This document shows, piece after piece, positions 17,783 through 27,392 of a stretch of 64,000 nt of DNA. The DNA comes from CAKZQX01 sp034436755. Its GTDB lineage: Bacteria; Chloroflexota; Chloroflexia; Chloroflexales; Chloroflexaceae. The notes below the pieces were generated by a model. That model did no database searches, was not told where the DNA came from, and worked only from the letters and a program-made list of their open reading frames with translations. The stretch covers positions 16,878 through 80,877 of the forward strand of contig DAOTVB010000022.1 in assembly GCA_034436755.1 (NCBI GenBank). The letters are read 5' to 3'. The first letter of the stretch is position 1. Every line of letters starts with the position of its first letter. The position numbers and the translations under genes are program-made.

Positions 17783-19293
17783 TGGTCCAGGGGACCATGT
17801 CGTCGGTGGGGAAGAGTCTGGTTGTGGCTGCGCTCTGCCGCCTGTTCCGGCAGGATGGCCTGCGCGTGGCCCCCTTCAAAGCGCAGAATATGGCGCTCAA
17901 CTCGTTTGTCACCCGCGACGGACGCGAGATCGGGCGGGCGCAGGCGATGCAGGCCGCCGCTGCCGGCGTCGATATCACCGCTGAGATGAATCCCATCCTG
18001 ATCAAGCCGGAGGCCGACTCCTTCGCGCAGGTGGTGGTGCTGGGCCGGCCCTGGGCGCGTCTCCCGGCGGGCGAGTATATGCGCCGGCGGGGGGAACTCT
18101 GGCAGGTTGTTACTGAAGCGCTCGACAGCCTGCGCGCACAGTATGATCTGGTCATCATTGAAGGCGCGGGCAGCCCGGTTGAACTCAACCTGCGGCAGAG
18201 CGAACTGGTGAATATGGCGATTGCTGCCTATGCGCAGGCTCCAGTGCTGCTGGTGGGCGATATTGACCGGGGCGGGATTTTTGCGCAACTGCTGGGCACG
18301 CTCATACTGCTGGAGGAGGCGGAGCGGGCACTGGTCAGGGGATTGATCGTCAACAAGTTTCGCGGCGACCGGCAGCTCTTCGCCGACGGAACCGCAATCC
18401 TGGAGCAGCGCGGCGGCGTGCCGGTCATCGGTGTGCTGCCCTTCCTGCGCGACCTGCGCCTCCCGGATGAGGACTCCGTCGCCCTGGACGACCGCCGGCA
18501 TACCCCTCCCGAACGCCAATCGGCGAGCGACAACACGCTAGATATTGCGGTGATCCGGTTGCCGCATATCAGCAACTTTGACGATTTTGATCCGCTGATG
18601 GCCGAGGCCGACACCCACGTACGCTTTGTGGAGCGCGCCGAAGATCTGGGCCAACCGGATCTGCTGATCTTGCCGGGAACCAAGACCACCATTGCCGATC
18701 TCTGTTTCCTGCAAGAGTGCGGCCTGGCCGCCCGCATCGGCGAACTGGCACGCAACGGCACGCCCACGCTAGGCATCTGCGGGGGCTATCAGATGCTGGG
18801 GCGGGCCATCCGCGATCCAACCGGCGTCGAGTCAAGCATGCCGGAACTGGCCGGGCTGGGGCTGCTGCCTGTGGTGACTACCTTCGAGGATACCAAGCAG
18901 ACCGTGCGCGCCCAGGGGCAGATCATTGCCGACCGGGGGCTCTTTGCCACGGCCAATCAACTCCCTCTTTCCGGCTACGAAATCCATATGGGACGGACGC
19001 TGCTGGACGCGGGGAGCATGCCGCTGGTGCAGGTAACGGCCCGGCGCGAGGTCGCCGTTGCGGATAGCGATGGCGCGGTAACAACCGACGGCTGGATTGC
19101 CGGAACCTACTTCCACGGCCTGTTTGACCATGATGCGCTACGCCACACCATGCTGGGCAACCTGGCCGCGCGCAAAGGCCGGAGCCGTACGCCGTCGGCG
19201 GTGCGCTTTGACCGCGAAGCCGCCTACGATCAACTGGCGGATGCGGCCCGGATGTATCTCGATCTTGCAACGCTGTACGAGATTCTGAAGTAG
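17764..19293 (+). CDS. cobQ: Cobyric acid synthase CobQ
   Basis: 509 residues, the normal length. The N-terminal P-loop-like dethiobiotin-synthetase fold has VQGTMSSVGKS and APFKAQNMALNS. The C-terminal class I glutamine amidotransferase domain has the nucleophile Cys at about 339 in LGICGGYQMLG and a catalytic His near 451 in GTYFHGLFDH. It amidates four carboxylates of adenosylcobyrinic acid a,c-diamide using glutamine and ATP. The ATG lies inside the end of the preceding gene (19-base overlap), so the two are translationally coupled. No cobalamin riboswitch was found upstream of the cluster. Confidence 0.97.
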   Translation: MRGQVLMVQGTMSSVGKSLVVAALCRLFRQDGLRVAPFKAQNMALNSFVTRDGREIGRAQAMQAAAAGVDITAEMNPILIKPEADSFAQVVVLGRPWARLPAGEYMRRRGELWQVVTEALDSLRAQYDLVIIEGAGSPVELNLRQSELVNMAIAAYAQAPVLLVGDIDRGGIFAQLLGTLILLEEAERALVRGLIVNKFRGDRQLFADGTAILEQRGGVPVIGVLPFLRDLRLPDEDSVALDDRRHTPPERQSASDNTLDIAVIRLPHISNFDDFDPLMAEADTHVRFVERAEDLGQPDLLILPGTKTTIADLCFLQECGLAARIGELARNGTPTLGICGGYQMLGRAIRDPTGVESSMPELAGLGLLPVVTTFEDTKQTVRAQGQIIADRGLFATANQLPLSGYEIHMGRTLLDAGSMPLVQVTARREVAVADSDGAVTTDGWIAGTYFHGLFDHDALRHTMLGNLAARKGRSRTPSAVRFDREAAYDQLADAARMYLDLATLYEILK

Positions 19294-19411
19294 TAGCTTG
19301 GTGTAAGACAATGACAGCTACTACCAGAACTTCCCGCCGTTATGCCCATGAATATGCACCAGGAAAGAAAAGATGCGCGCTAGCCGCAGATGCGCGTAAG
19401 GAGCATACATA

Positions 19412-20539
19412 ATGGGTTACATCCATGTCATACGTACCTTGCTGCTGATTCTGGCTCTCAGCCTCGCGCTAACAGGATGTGCTGCACCTTTCGGGTGGGG
19501 TGCAGCCCCCGCCCCAACGACCAGCCCGACTATGTCCGGCACGGCTCAATCCCGGGCAACCACAACCCTGGTTCCCTCTCCTACTCTGCCCGCTGTGGAC
19601 CCGGCCACTCCGTTACCGACGCCGTTCCCCGTGACCACCGCGGTCCCCGGCACCTCCCAGCGGTTCGCCATCACCCAATCACCCGGTGACCAGACTGATA
19701 TCTACCTGGTTCATATCGACAGTGCGGACGTGATCAATCTCACCAATAATTCGGTTTCTGACTTTGGGATTTCCTGGTCGCCGGACGGCACCCGGATTGC
19801 CTTCGCTTCCACGCGCGACGACAATGCCGATATCTATGTCATGCAGGCCGATGGTACCCGGCGGCAGAGACTGACCCATCGCCCGGAAAGCGACTTCGCC
19901 CCAGTCTGGTCACCTGATGGTAAACGGATTGCGTTTCATCAGCGGCTTTCCAGAGCGGTCAGAACCATCTATGTGATGATGGCGGATGGAAGTAACCTGA
20001 CCCGGCTGGCCGACGGCATCCGCCCGGCCTGGTCCCCCGACGGCACCCACCTGATCTTCTCTGACAGCATACAGAGTGATGCCGAAATTCATCTGATCAA
20101 TGCCGATGGCAGTGACGAACGCTACCTGGTCAACGGCAACCGACCCTCATGGTCCCCCGATGGCACCCGCATCCTCTTTGATTATAACGCGCAGGTCTAT
20201 ACCATTAATATCAATGGCACGGATCTGACCGCCCTGGCGGACGGGATTGAGCCGATCTGGTCGCCCGATGGCACACAGATTGCGCTGGTCTCGTCTACCC
20301 ATACAAGTCGCGCTCTGGCCATTATGGATGCCGATGGCACGAATCTGCGAGACCTGGCCGCCGGCGAAGCAAGCGCACCCCAATGGTCACCCGACGGCCG
20401 GATGATTGCCTTCCGGCGCAACGCGGGCATCGGTATCGGCGGGGGTGGTATTATGATTGTTCGGGTGGATGATGGCACCGAGCATAGCCTGGGACGTTAC
20501 GGCCTGGGGCGCATTTTCGCGTTTGCCTGGGAGCCGTGA
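19412..20539 (+). CDS. TolB-like beta-propeller lipoprotein
   Basis: 375 residues with AAGGAG before the ATG. A lipoprotein signal peptide ends in the lipobox LTGC (Cys at about 24), followed by a Pro/Thr/Ser-rich linker. Six or more WSPDGT-R-IAF repeats (PD40/WD40-like, as in TolB) make up the rest: SWSPDGTRIAFAS, VWSPDGKRIAFHQ, AWSPDGTHLIFSD and so on. It is expected on the outer face of the cytoplasmic membrane as a binding or scaffold propeller. No tol-pal genes are nearby and this phylum is generally monoderm-like, so a TolB role in outer-membrane integrity is unlikely. Confidence 0.87.
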   Translation: MGYIHVIRTLLLILALSLALTGCAAPFGWGAAPAPTTSPTMSGTAQSRATTTLVPSPTLPAVDPATPLPTPFPVTTAVPGTSQRFAITQSPGDQTDIYLVHIDSADVINLTNNSVSDFGISWSPDGTRIAFASTRDDNADIYVMQADGTRRQRLTHRPESDFAPVWSPDGKRIAFHQRLSRAVRTIYVMMADGSNLTRLADGIRPAWSPDGTHLIFSDSIQSDAEIHLINADGSDERYLVNGNRPSWSPDGTRILFDYNAQVYTININGTDLTALADGIEPIWSPDGTQIALVSSTHTSRALAIMDADGTNLRDLAAGEASAPQWSPDGRMIAFRRNAGIGIGGGGIMIVRVDDGTEHSLGRYGLGRIFAFAWEP

Positions 20540-20609
20540 GCAACGATGTCGCTCCAGCGTCTGGGTACATATTAAACATTCTTCCAACCGAAATACAAAT
20601 CGGATTGTA

Positions 20610-23459
20610 TCAATCACTCCCAGTTACGATCATATTGGCCGTAGATGCGGGTGGCAACTCGTACACTGACTGACCGGGCAGCGAATAGGGCAGCGTAGAT
20701 GCGATGAGCCGGGTGGCGGTGGCGGCATCAACGGCCCCCGAGAACCACCAGCCCTGCCCATAGTCACACTTGAGCAGTCTAAGCTGGGCAACCTGTTCGG
20801 TGGTCTCGGCACCTTCGGCGATAGCGTCTATGTTCAGCGAGCGCACCAGCGCCAGGATTGCCTGGATAATCTCGACATTCTCGCCATTCTTACCGATGCG
20901 GCTGACAAAGGAGCGGTCAATCTTCAGGGTGTTGATGGGAAACCGCTGCAGGTAACTCAACGAGGAATAGCCCGTACCAAAATCATCAATGGACAACTGC
21001 ACCCCCAGGTCACGCAGTTTCTGGAGCCGGGTGATTGTGGCCTCGCCATGCTCCATAATCACACTCTCAGTAATTTCGACTTTGAGATAGCACGCCTCCA
21101 GGCCCGTCTCCCAGAGGGTCTGCCGGATCTGCTCGACCAGGTTCGGCTGCGCAAACTGCCGCCCGGAAATATTCACACTAATCGTCAGGGGGAGCGCCGC
21201 CGCAAACTGAATCTGCCACGCGCGCAACTGGTAGCATGCCTCACGCAATACCCAGTGCCCGATTGGAATGATCAGGCCGGTTTCCTCGGCGATCGGGATA
21301 AACTCATGCGGCGGAATAAACCCACGCTGCGGATGCTCCCAGCGTACCAGCGCTTCAAACCCGGCGATGCGCCCGGTCTCCAGCGCAACGATGGGCTGAT
21401 AGTAAACATGAAACTCGCGCCGGGCGATCGCCCGGCGCAGATCACCTTCCATCTGCAGCCGTTCCAGCACGCGCGCCCGCATTGACGTATCAAACACGGC
21501 ATGACAGGCTTTCCCCAGGGCTTTCGCATGATACATCGCCGTATCGGCATCCCGGAGAATATCCTCAGTCTGTTCATATCCGGCACTGCCCAGAGCAATG
21601 CCAATGCTGGCCGAGGTAACCACCTCCTGTCCCTGGAGCTCGAGTGGCACGCGCAACTCACTCTGGATGCGCCCGGCCACCCGCGTGGCATCATCCGAAT
21701 CGGTAATGCCTTCCAGCAAGATGGTAAACTCATCGCCGCTAAGGCGGGCAACGGTATCACGCGTTTGCAAACAGCGCTCCAGTCGCCGCGCGAATGCGAC
21801 CAGCAGTTGATCACCGGCAGTATGCCCCAGGCTGTCATTAATCAGCTTAAAGCGATCAATGTCCAGGAAGAGTACCGCAAATTGATACTCCTGCGTCTGA
21901 CGCGCCTGCGCCATCGCCCGCTCCAGGCGATCCAGGAAGAGTGCCCGGTTGGGCAGGCCCGTTAACCCATCATAGAGCGCACCGTGAAGCAACTGCGCTT
22001 CCGCCAGCTTCCGATCCGTGATATCCGTGAGGGAACCGGCCATGCGTGTCACCTGGCCCGCCGCATCCCGCACGGCCACGCCCCGGCAGAGCATCCAGCG
22101 GTACACGCCATCCCGATGCTGCATCCGATGCTCATTCTCGAAGTGGGTAATCAGTCCTTTAAAATGAGCCGCCAGATGCACCTGCACCCGTTCCAGATCA
22201 TCCCGGTGGATGCGTCCAAACCACTCATCCGGACTGCTGCCGAGGGACTGTTCACTCCAGCCCAGCATGGACTTCCAGCGCGGCGAAAAGTAGACCTGAT
22301 TGGTCCGCAGATCCCAGTCCCACAGACCATCATTTGCGCCCTGTGCCGCCAGCGCATACCGCTCCTCACTCTCGCGTAGCGCCACAGCCGCCTGCCGGTC
22401 CGCTGTAATGTCGCGGAAGACGACCACACCGCCAATCGTGCGCCCCGATTTATTCTTGAGTGGATATGCCGTAGCACTTAACCACTTGCCCGCTTCCCAA
22501 TCAATGTGTTGCACAAAGATCTCGGTGGCTGTTACAACTTCGCCACGTAACGCCCGGGCCAGCGGTAACATATCGGGCGGGTAGGGTGTTACCATATCCG
22601 TCTGGTAAAAGTGGGTTGAACCACGCCAGCACCGATTGGACAGTTCCACCGGATCAAGTTGCAAGATCTGTTCGGCCGCCGGGTTGAGATGTAGCAACGC
22701 AGCATTTTCATCGACAACAACCACGCCATCATCCAGGCTATGGAGAATGGAGCAGAGGATCTGCGTCTCCCGGCGTAGCGCCTCCTCGGACTGCGTCAAC
22801 TCCTGCGCACGCTGCTCGGCGGCGGCACTACGCTCGGCGACCTGCTGCTCAAGGGTGGTATTCAGCCGCTTGAGTTCCGCTTCCGCCTGGCGGCGCTCGG
22901 CATGGGCTACTTCCAGCGCATCCAGGATGCCGATGATGGTCGCATGCCGGTCGGTTCTCACATCCGGATCAGGCAGATGGAGCAGCGCACCGGGCCGATC
23001 GGCACAATAAGGCTGCTGCGCATCACGATTCAGTTGTACCAGGCGCGTAAGCAGCGTGGTCTGCTCCTGTTCGCGCAAGCGCTTCTTTTCCAGGCTGGCA
23101 CTGACGCGCGCATTGAGCAACACCACATTAAACGGCTTGAAAAGATAATCCTCCGCACCCAGTTCAATACAGCGGGCCACGCTCTCGACATCAAGTCGCG
23201 CGGATAGCACCACCACCGGGATATGGCACAGGGCCGGTTCGGTATTGAAATATTCCAGAAACTGGTAGCCATCCATCTCCGGCATCATAATGTCAAGCAA
23301 AATAAGATCGACCGGCTGCGCATGCAGCAGCTTCAGGGCATCTGCGCCACCAGTTACGGCAATGACCGTATATCCCAGTCGCCGCAACCAGCGGGAGAGC
23401 AGTTCCCGATTATCCTCGTTATCATCCACTACAAGCACAGTTCCCGACACATGCTGCAT
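20610..23459 (-). CDS. Receiver-PAS-PAS-GGDEF-EAL response regulator
   Basis: 949 residues. A CheY-like receiver (1-125) has the phospho-acceptor Asp at about 56 in LILLDIMMP and Lys in FKPF. A coiled coil (about 190-235) and two PAS domains (about 245-350 and 360-480) follow, then a GGDEF domain whose signature is SGDEF and an EAL domain (FEALVRWEHP, DDFGTGYSSL, AEGAET). The Gly-to-Ser change and the absence of an RxxD I-site (QTRD instead) suggest that phosphodiesterase activity may dominate. It is last in a four-gene minus-strand run; the upstream kinase gene ends 20 bases before this start, so that kinase is the natural phosphodonor. Confidence 0.95.
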   Translation of the reverse strand: MQHVSGTVLVVDDNEDNRELLSRWLRRLGYTVIAVTGGADALKLLHAQPVDLILLDIMMPEMDGYQFLEYFNTEPALCHIPVVVLSARLDVESVARCIELGAEDYLFKPFNVVLLNARVSASLEKKRLREQEQTTLLTRLVQLNRDAQQPYCADRPGALLHLPDPDVRTDRHATIIGILDALEVAHAERRQAEAELKRLNTTLEQQVAERSAAAEQRAQELTQSEEALRRETQILCSILHSLDDGVVVVDENAALLHLNPAAEQILQLDPVELSNRCWRGSTHFYQTDMVTPYPPDMLPLARALRGEVVTATEIFVQHIDWEAGKWLSATAYPLKNKSGRTIGGVVVFRDITADRQAAVALRESEERYALAAQGANDGLWDWDLRTNQVYFSPRWKSMLGWSEQSLGSSPDEWFGRIHRDDLERVQVHLAAHFKGLITHFENEHRMQHRDGVYRWMLCRGVAVRDAAGQVTRMAGSLTDITDRKLAEAQLLHGALYDGLTGLPNRALFLDRLERAMAQARQTQEYQFAVLFLDIDRFKLINDSLGHTAGDQLLVAFARRLERCLQTRDTVARLSGDEFTILLEGITDSDDATRVAGRIQSELRVPLELQGQEVVTSASIGIALGSAGYEQTEDILRDADTAMYHAKALGKACHAVFDTSMRARVLERLQMEGDLRRAIARREFHVYYQPIVALETGRIAGFEALVRWEHPQRGFIPPHEFIPIAEETGLIIPIGHWVLREACYQLRAWQIQFAAALPLTISVNISGRQFAQPNLVEQIRQTLWETGLEACYLKVEITESVIMEHGEATITRLQKLRDLGVQLSIDDFGTGYSSLSYLQRFPINTLKIDRSFVSRIGKNGENVEIIQAILALVRSLNIDAIAEGAETTEQVAQLRLLKCDYGQGWWFSGAVDAATATRLIASTLPYSLPGQSVYELPPASTANMIVTGSD

Positions 23460-23479
23460 AGTTATACCTCCTGGAGATG

Positions 23480-25345
23480 TCAGGTCTTCTGATCAGGTTG
23501 GCGCAACTGCGGTACGCCGGCATCTCGTACTGCCGCCGTTGTGCCTGCGGCTAACTGGGGTAATGCCGGTATCTCGGTCGGCGCTGATGTCGCCGGAGAT
23601 GCGCTCACCTGCGCGGGCAAACACACGGTAAAGGTTGATCCTACGCCAACACTGCTTGTCACATGAATGCTCCCCCCCATTAACTGACACAGTCGGCGGC
23701 TGAGTGCCAGCCCCAGCCCGGCGCCACTATACTTGCGCGTGGTGGAGGGATCGCCCTGGGTGAACACATGGAACAGCGCGTCGACCTGATCGGGCGACAT
23801 ACCGATCCCCGTATCGGTGACGCGAAAGATAACCCATGCCTGTTTCGCGTCGAGCTCATGGGTAACATGCAGCGTTATGCGGCCATGCTCCGTAAACTTG
23901 GCGGCGTTACTCAGCAGATTGAGCAGGATCTGGCGCACCCGGGTGACATCCGCATGCATGGTCCCGGTCTCCGGCGCACACTGCACCTCCAGAACATTGG
24001 CCTGCTTGTCAACCAGGGGTTGCACGGTCTCGACCAGCGCCGTCACCAGGTCGGTAACGAGAAATGTCTCGATCGAGATCTCCATCCGGCCGGCTTCGAT
24101 CTTAGAGAGATCCAGAATATCGCTAATCAGCGCCAGCAGATGCGCCCCCGCCATATTGATCCGCTCCAGATCCCGGATCATTTCCGTGTAGTGCAGATCG
24201 CGGGCCTCTTCCTGGAGTAGTTCGCTGTAGCCAATAATGGCGTTTAACGGTGTGCGTAACTCATGGCTCATATTGGCAAGAAAGGCACTCTTGGCCCGGT
24301 TGGCCGCTTCGGCGTCTTCTTTGGCCTGGTTCAGTTCGGTGATATCGCGCAACACAATCAGGCGGCCCGTCAGACGACCGGCACGATCATGCAGCGGCGA
24401 GATGCGCAGATCGAAGTTATGCCGGCCGTCTTCCATATCTAGCGACAGCAGATCGCGCGTGGTTGTTACATCCATGTAGCGCTGAATCAGGTCGGGACGG
24501 TGCGCCAGCAGGTACGTTGCCGGTTGCCCAATAATTGTATGCGCCGGACGGCGCAGGATCTGGCAACCCGCCGGGTTGACATCAACCACGCGCTCCTGGG
24601 CATCCACCACAAACACACCGTCGCTCATGCTTTCGAGGACCGCATCACGCGCCACGGGGACAATATCCAGCAACCGGAACCGAAAGAGTCCCCATGCCAG
24701 GGCCACTCCGGAGAGCGTCAGGGCCAGCGGTGTCAGATCGATGTAGGGCAGGGGACTGAGACCGGCGAGGGAGATAATGTTGCTGATCCAGGGGGCGAAG
24801 ATGCCCAGCAGCAATGTACTCACCTGGCCGCGATAGAGCTGGGGGGAACGTAGGAGCGCCCGGATCAGTAGAATTGTGCTCAGCAGGAGCAGGATATAGG
24901 CATAGAGCGCATGCAGCCAGAACGCCGGGCCGTGGGTGACATTCCACAGGGTAAAGACCTCACCCGGCACCAGGTGAACGTCTGTCCAGAACAGGTGATG
25001 CAGATCATTGGTCCAGAGCAGCACTTCTACCAGCAGCGGCTCAATCGCCAGCAGCCGCACCGTCCGCCGGGTCAGCCAGCGCGCCCGACCGGTGTATTGC
25101 AAGACAAATGCCAGCAATGCCGCCGGAACCAGCGTAATACCAATATATGTCAGTCGGGACCAGAATTGTTTAGCGGGGATATCGCTGCTGAGGAGCACCA
25201 GCGCGTCGGTCAGGGACCAGATCACAACGGCCAGCATCAGGCAGATAAACGGCACGGCGCCGGGGGCAGCCCGATAGCGCCATGCAAAGATGGCGAGAAT
25301 GGCCGATACGGTCGCGCCGATAATGAGAAGAACGATGTACTGCAT
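23480..25345 (-). CDS. Histidine kinase with 7TM N-terminal sensor and PAS domain
   Basis: ATG at 25345 is chosen because hydrophobic sequence begins there; the long in-frame extension upstream is Arg/Cys-rich and overlaps the gap. 621 residues. Seven hydrophobic helices (about 1-215) form the HisKA_7TM-type sensor, followed by a PAS domain (about 225-340), HisKA with the phospho-acceptor His in SHELRTPLNAI, and HATPase_c with LSNAAKFTEHG, DTGIGMSPDQ and GAGLGLAL. It senses at or within the membrane and should pass phosphate to a receiver, probably the adjacent GGDEF-EAL regulator. No strong Shine-Dalgarno sequence is seen. Confidence 0.93.
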   Translation of the reverse strand: MQYIVLLIIGATVSAILAIFAWRYRAAPGAVPFICLMLAVVIWSLTDALVLLSSDIPAKQFWSRLTYIGITLVPAALLAFVLQYTGRARWLTRRTVRLLAIEPLLVEVLLWTNDLHHLFWTDVHLVPGEVFTLWNVTHGPAFWLHALYAYILLLLSTILLIRALLRSPQLYRGQVSTLLLGIFAPWISNIISLAGLSPLPYIDLTPLALTLSGVALAWGLFRFRLLDIVPVARDAVLESMSDGVFVVDAQERVVDVNPAGCQILRRPAHTIIGQPATYLLAHRPDLIQRYMDVTTTRDLLSLDMEDGRHNFDLRISPLHDRAGRLTGRLIVLRDITELNQAKEDAEAANRAKSAFLANMSHELRTPLNAIIGYSELLQEEARDLHYTEMIRDLERINMAGAHLLALISDILDLSKIEAGRMEISIETFLVTDLVTALVETVQPLVDKQANVLEVQCAPETGTMHADVTRVRQILLNLLSNAAKFTEHGRITLHVTHELDAKQAWVIFRVTDTGIGMSPDQVDALFHVFTQGDPSTTRKYSGAGLGLALSRRLCQLMGGSIHVTSSVGVGSTFTVCLPAQVSASPATSAPTEIPALPQLAAGTTAAVRDAGVPQLRQPDQKT

Positions 25346-25424
25346 TGTCACGCACCATAACCTGAAGCATATCAGGCAAAAAATACATTGAATAACCGGA
25401 TGAACCGGAAGTTGTAAGCTGCCC

Positions 25425-27086
25425 CTAGACTTCCAACTCAAGCATCCGCTCCGGCGGCTCTGTGGTTGCCTGGGACACCGGAATCGTAAAACAGAATGTC
25501 GTTCCCTCACCCGGTGTGCTGGTAAACCAGATGCGCCCCCCCTGCTGCTCAACCAGATGCCGGGTAATATGCAGTCCCAGTCCAGTGCCGGGTATGTTGG
25601 CAATGTCCTGCCCACTTCCCCGGAAAAATTTGCCGAAAATCTGGGGCTGATCCTCCAGGCTGATACCATAGCCACTATCCTGAACTGACAGGCGCACAAC
25701 TTCCTGGGCGTGCAGCGTATCCGGGCGGTCAATCACATGTTCGGCATGAATATTAATTTCACCACCATGCGGAGTATACTTATAGGCATTGCTGACCAGG
25801 TTAGAAATAACCTGTGTCAGCCGGGTGCGATCGCCCCATACCAGCGGCAGATCGACGGCCACATCCAGCAGCAGCACCTGCTCATTCGCGGCGATCTGCG
25901 TACGGGTGGAATGGAGGGCCGCTTCGACCACCGTACTAACAGCCAGCGCCTCCGGTTCCAGTTTAAGATGCCCCGACTCAATCCGCGAGATATCGGCTAG
26001 ATCGGAAACCAGGGTAATCATCAGATCGACATTGGTTCGAATCGCCTGCAAAAACTCCGTCTGCGTATCAGTTATTGCACCGGCAATCCCAGTTATCAGA
26101 ATATCCGTGTAACCGCGAATAGCGGTCATTGGCGTTTTGAGTTCATGGGTAGAAAACGAAACAAACTCACTCTTGGCAATATTTGCCGCCTGTACTGCAG
26201 CATAGAGTTGCGCATTGGCAATGGCAATTGCCGCATGATCACTCAGGCGCGACAAAAATGCCATAATCTCATCGGTACACTGGCGCTCGGTGTGGCTCTC
26301 CAATACAATCAGGCCAATCACATCGTTTTCCCGGCAGAGTGGCAAAACAACCTGGCACACGGCGGAGGGAACGAGCCCGGCACCATTGTGATTATACGTG
26401 TGTGGCGGTATATGCTGCCGTTGCGGCTGCCCGGTTGCAATCGCCGCCTGCACCGCCGGTATGTCGCCGGAGGACAGCATGGGTTGCTCAGTTGTAGTAT
26501 CCATGCTATACCCCTCGGACGCCATGATTCGGATACCATCCGCCTCGACTGCGCCGATCAGCCCTGCATCGGCCCCTGACCGACGAATGGCCCACTCCAG
26601 CGTCAAGGCCATGGCCCGGTCCACATCCAGGCTGGCGTTCAACTCACGGTCAATACGTTGAATGATTTGCAACTCTTCCAGATATGCCTGCTGCTGATCA
26701 TGCAGGCATTTTTTCTCCAGACAGGCGTTGATCCGGGCCCGAAGCAGCGTTGCGTTAAATGGTTTGGTAAGATAGTCCTCTGCGCCCAGGTCAATACAGC
26801 GAATGACACTATCAAACTCATTCAGGGCCGAGATGACAATCACTGGAATATGCCGCAGCAGATCATCGGCCTTGAGCTTCGCCAGTACTTCGTAACCGCT
26901 GATATCCGGCATCATGATGTCTAGCAGCACCAGATCAACCGGCTGACTCTGCAGCAGCGCTATGGCCGCATGACCATGGGCGGCAGTCACAACCATGTAA
27001 TTCAGGCGGCACACATAGCGGCCAAGTAACTCAAGATTATCCGCATTGTCATCGACAATTAGTATAACTTGCTGTTCTGGCTTCAT
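25425..27086 (-). CDS. Receiver-GAF-histidine kinase
   Basis: The ATG at 27086 has GGAAGAG about 8 bases upstream; the frame is open further 5' but the sequence there is repeat-derived. 553 residues: a receiver (about 1-120, Asp in LVLLDIMMP), a short linker helix, a GAF domain (about 145-290), HisKA with STHELKTPMTAIRG, and HATPase_c with LVSNAYKYTPHGG and GTGLGLHI. A receiver at the N terminus of a kinase allows it to be controlled by another kinase. The receiver is similar to that of the GGDEF-EAL protein two genes downstream (shared GAEDYL-KPFN and LEKK segments), which suggests duplication within the cluster. Confidence 0.93.
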   Translation of the reverse strand: MKPEQQVILIVDDNADNLELLGRYVCRLNYMVVTAAHGHAAIALLQSQPVDLVLLDIMMPDISGYEVLAKLKADDLLRHIPVIVISALNEFDSVIRCIDLGAEDYLTKPFNATLLRARINACLEKKCLHDQQQAYLEELQIIQRIDRELNASLDVDRAMALTLEWAIRRSGADAGLIGAVEADGIRIMASEGYSMDTTTEQPMLSSGDIPAVQAAIATGQPQRQHIPPHTYNHNGAGLVPSAVCQVVLPLCRENDVIGLIVLESHTERQCTDEIMAFLSRLSDHAAIAIANAQLYAAVQAANIAKSEFVSFSTHELKTPMTAIRGYTDILITGIAGAITDTQTEFLQAIRTNVDLMITLVSDLADISRIESGHLKLEPEALAVSTVVEAALHSTRTQIAANEQVLLLDVAVDLPLVWGDRTRLTQVISNLVSNAYKYTPHGGEINIHAEHVIDRPDTLHAQEVVRLSVQDSGYGISLEDQPQIFGKFFRGSGQDIANIPGTGLGLHITRHLVEQQGGRIWFTSTPGEGTTFCFTIPVSQATTEPPERMLELEV

Positions 27087-27218
27087 TCGGCTATCTCTTC
27101 CATATTTGTAACTATACGAGAACAAAGAACAAAGAAACAGAGAACAGCGTGCATCTGGAGCACTGTGTTGAACAAGCGGTCTATTGTCTGTTCTTTGTTG
27201 GTCTGTTCGTTCTATGAG

Positions 27219-27365
27219 ACGCGTTACGCGACCACTGGTGTGGAAACGGATATCGTCCCGGCAAACAGACCCGTCCTCTGCTGCTGCAGACGACGGCGGC
27301 ATTGCATCTGGTGAAACTGCCCGGTTTAGCCCGGTTTGATTGTCCATTGCATAACGCGTGTACCC
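27219..27365. repeat. Decayed copy of the structured repeat family
   Basis: Between two kinase genes and overlapping the 5' extension of one frame. It starts with GACGCGTTACGCGACCAC and ends with CATCTGGTGAAACTGCCC, a GTTTGATTGTCCATTGC stretch and ATAACGCGTGT, in the order of the arms of the complete copies (for example 38911-38954). The central hairpin has been lost. Just outside it (27117-27150 and 27180-27200) are A/G-rich AGAACAAAGAAC runs and their approximate complement. Confidence 0.5.
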
Positions 27366-27392
27366 AACAATCAGCACGCAACGCTCCCCAAA

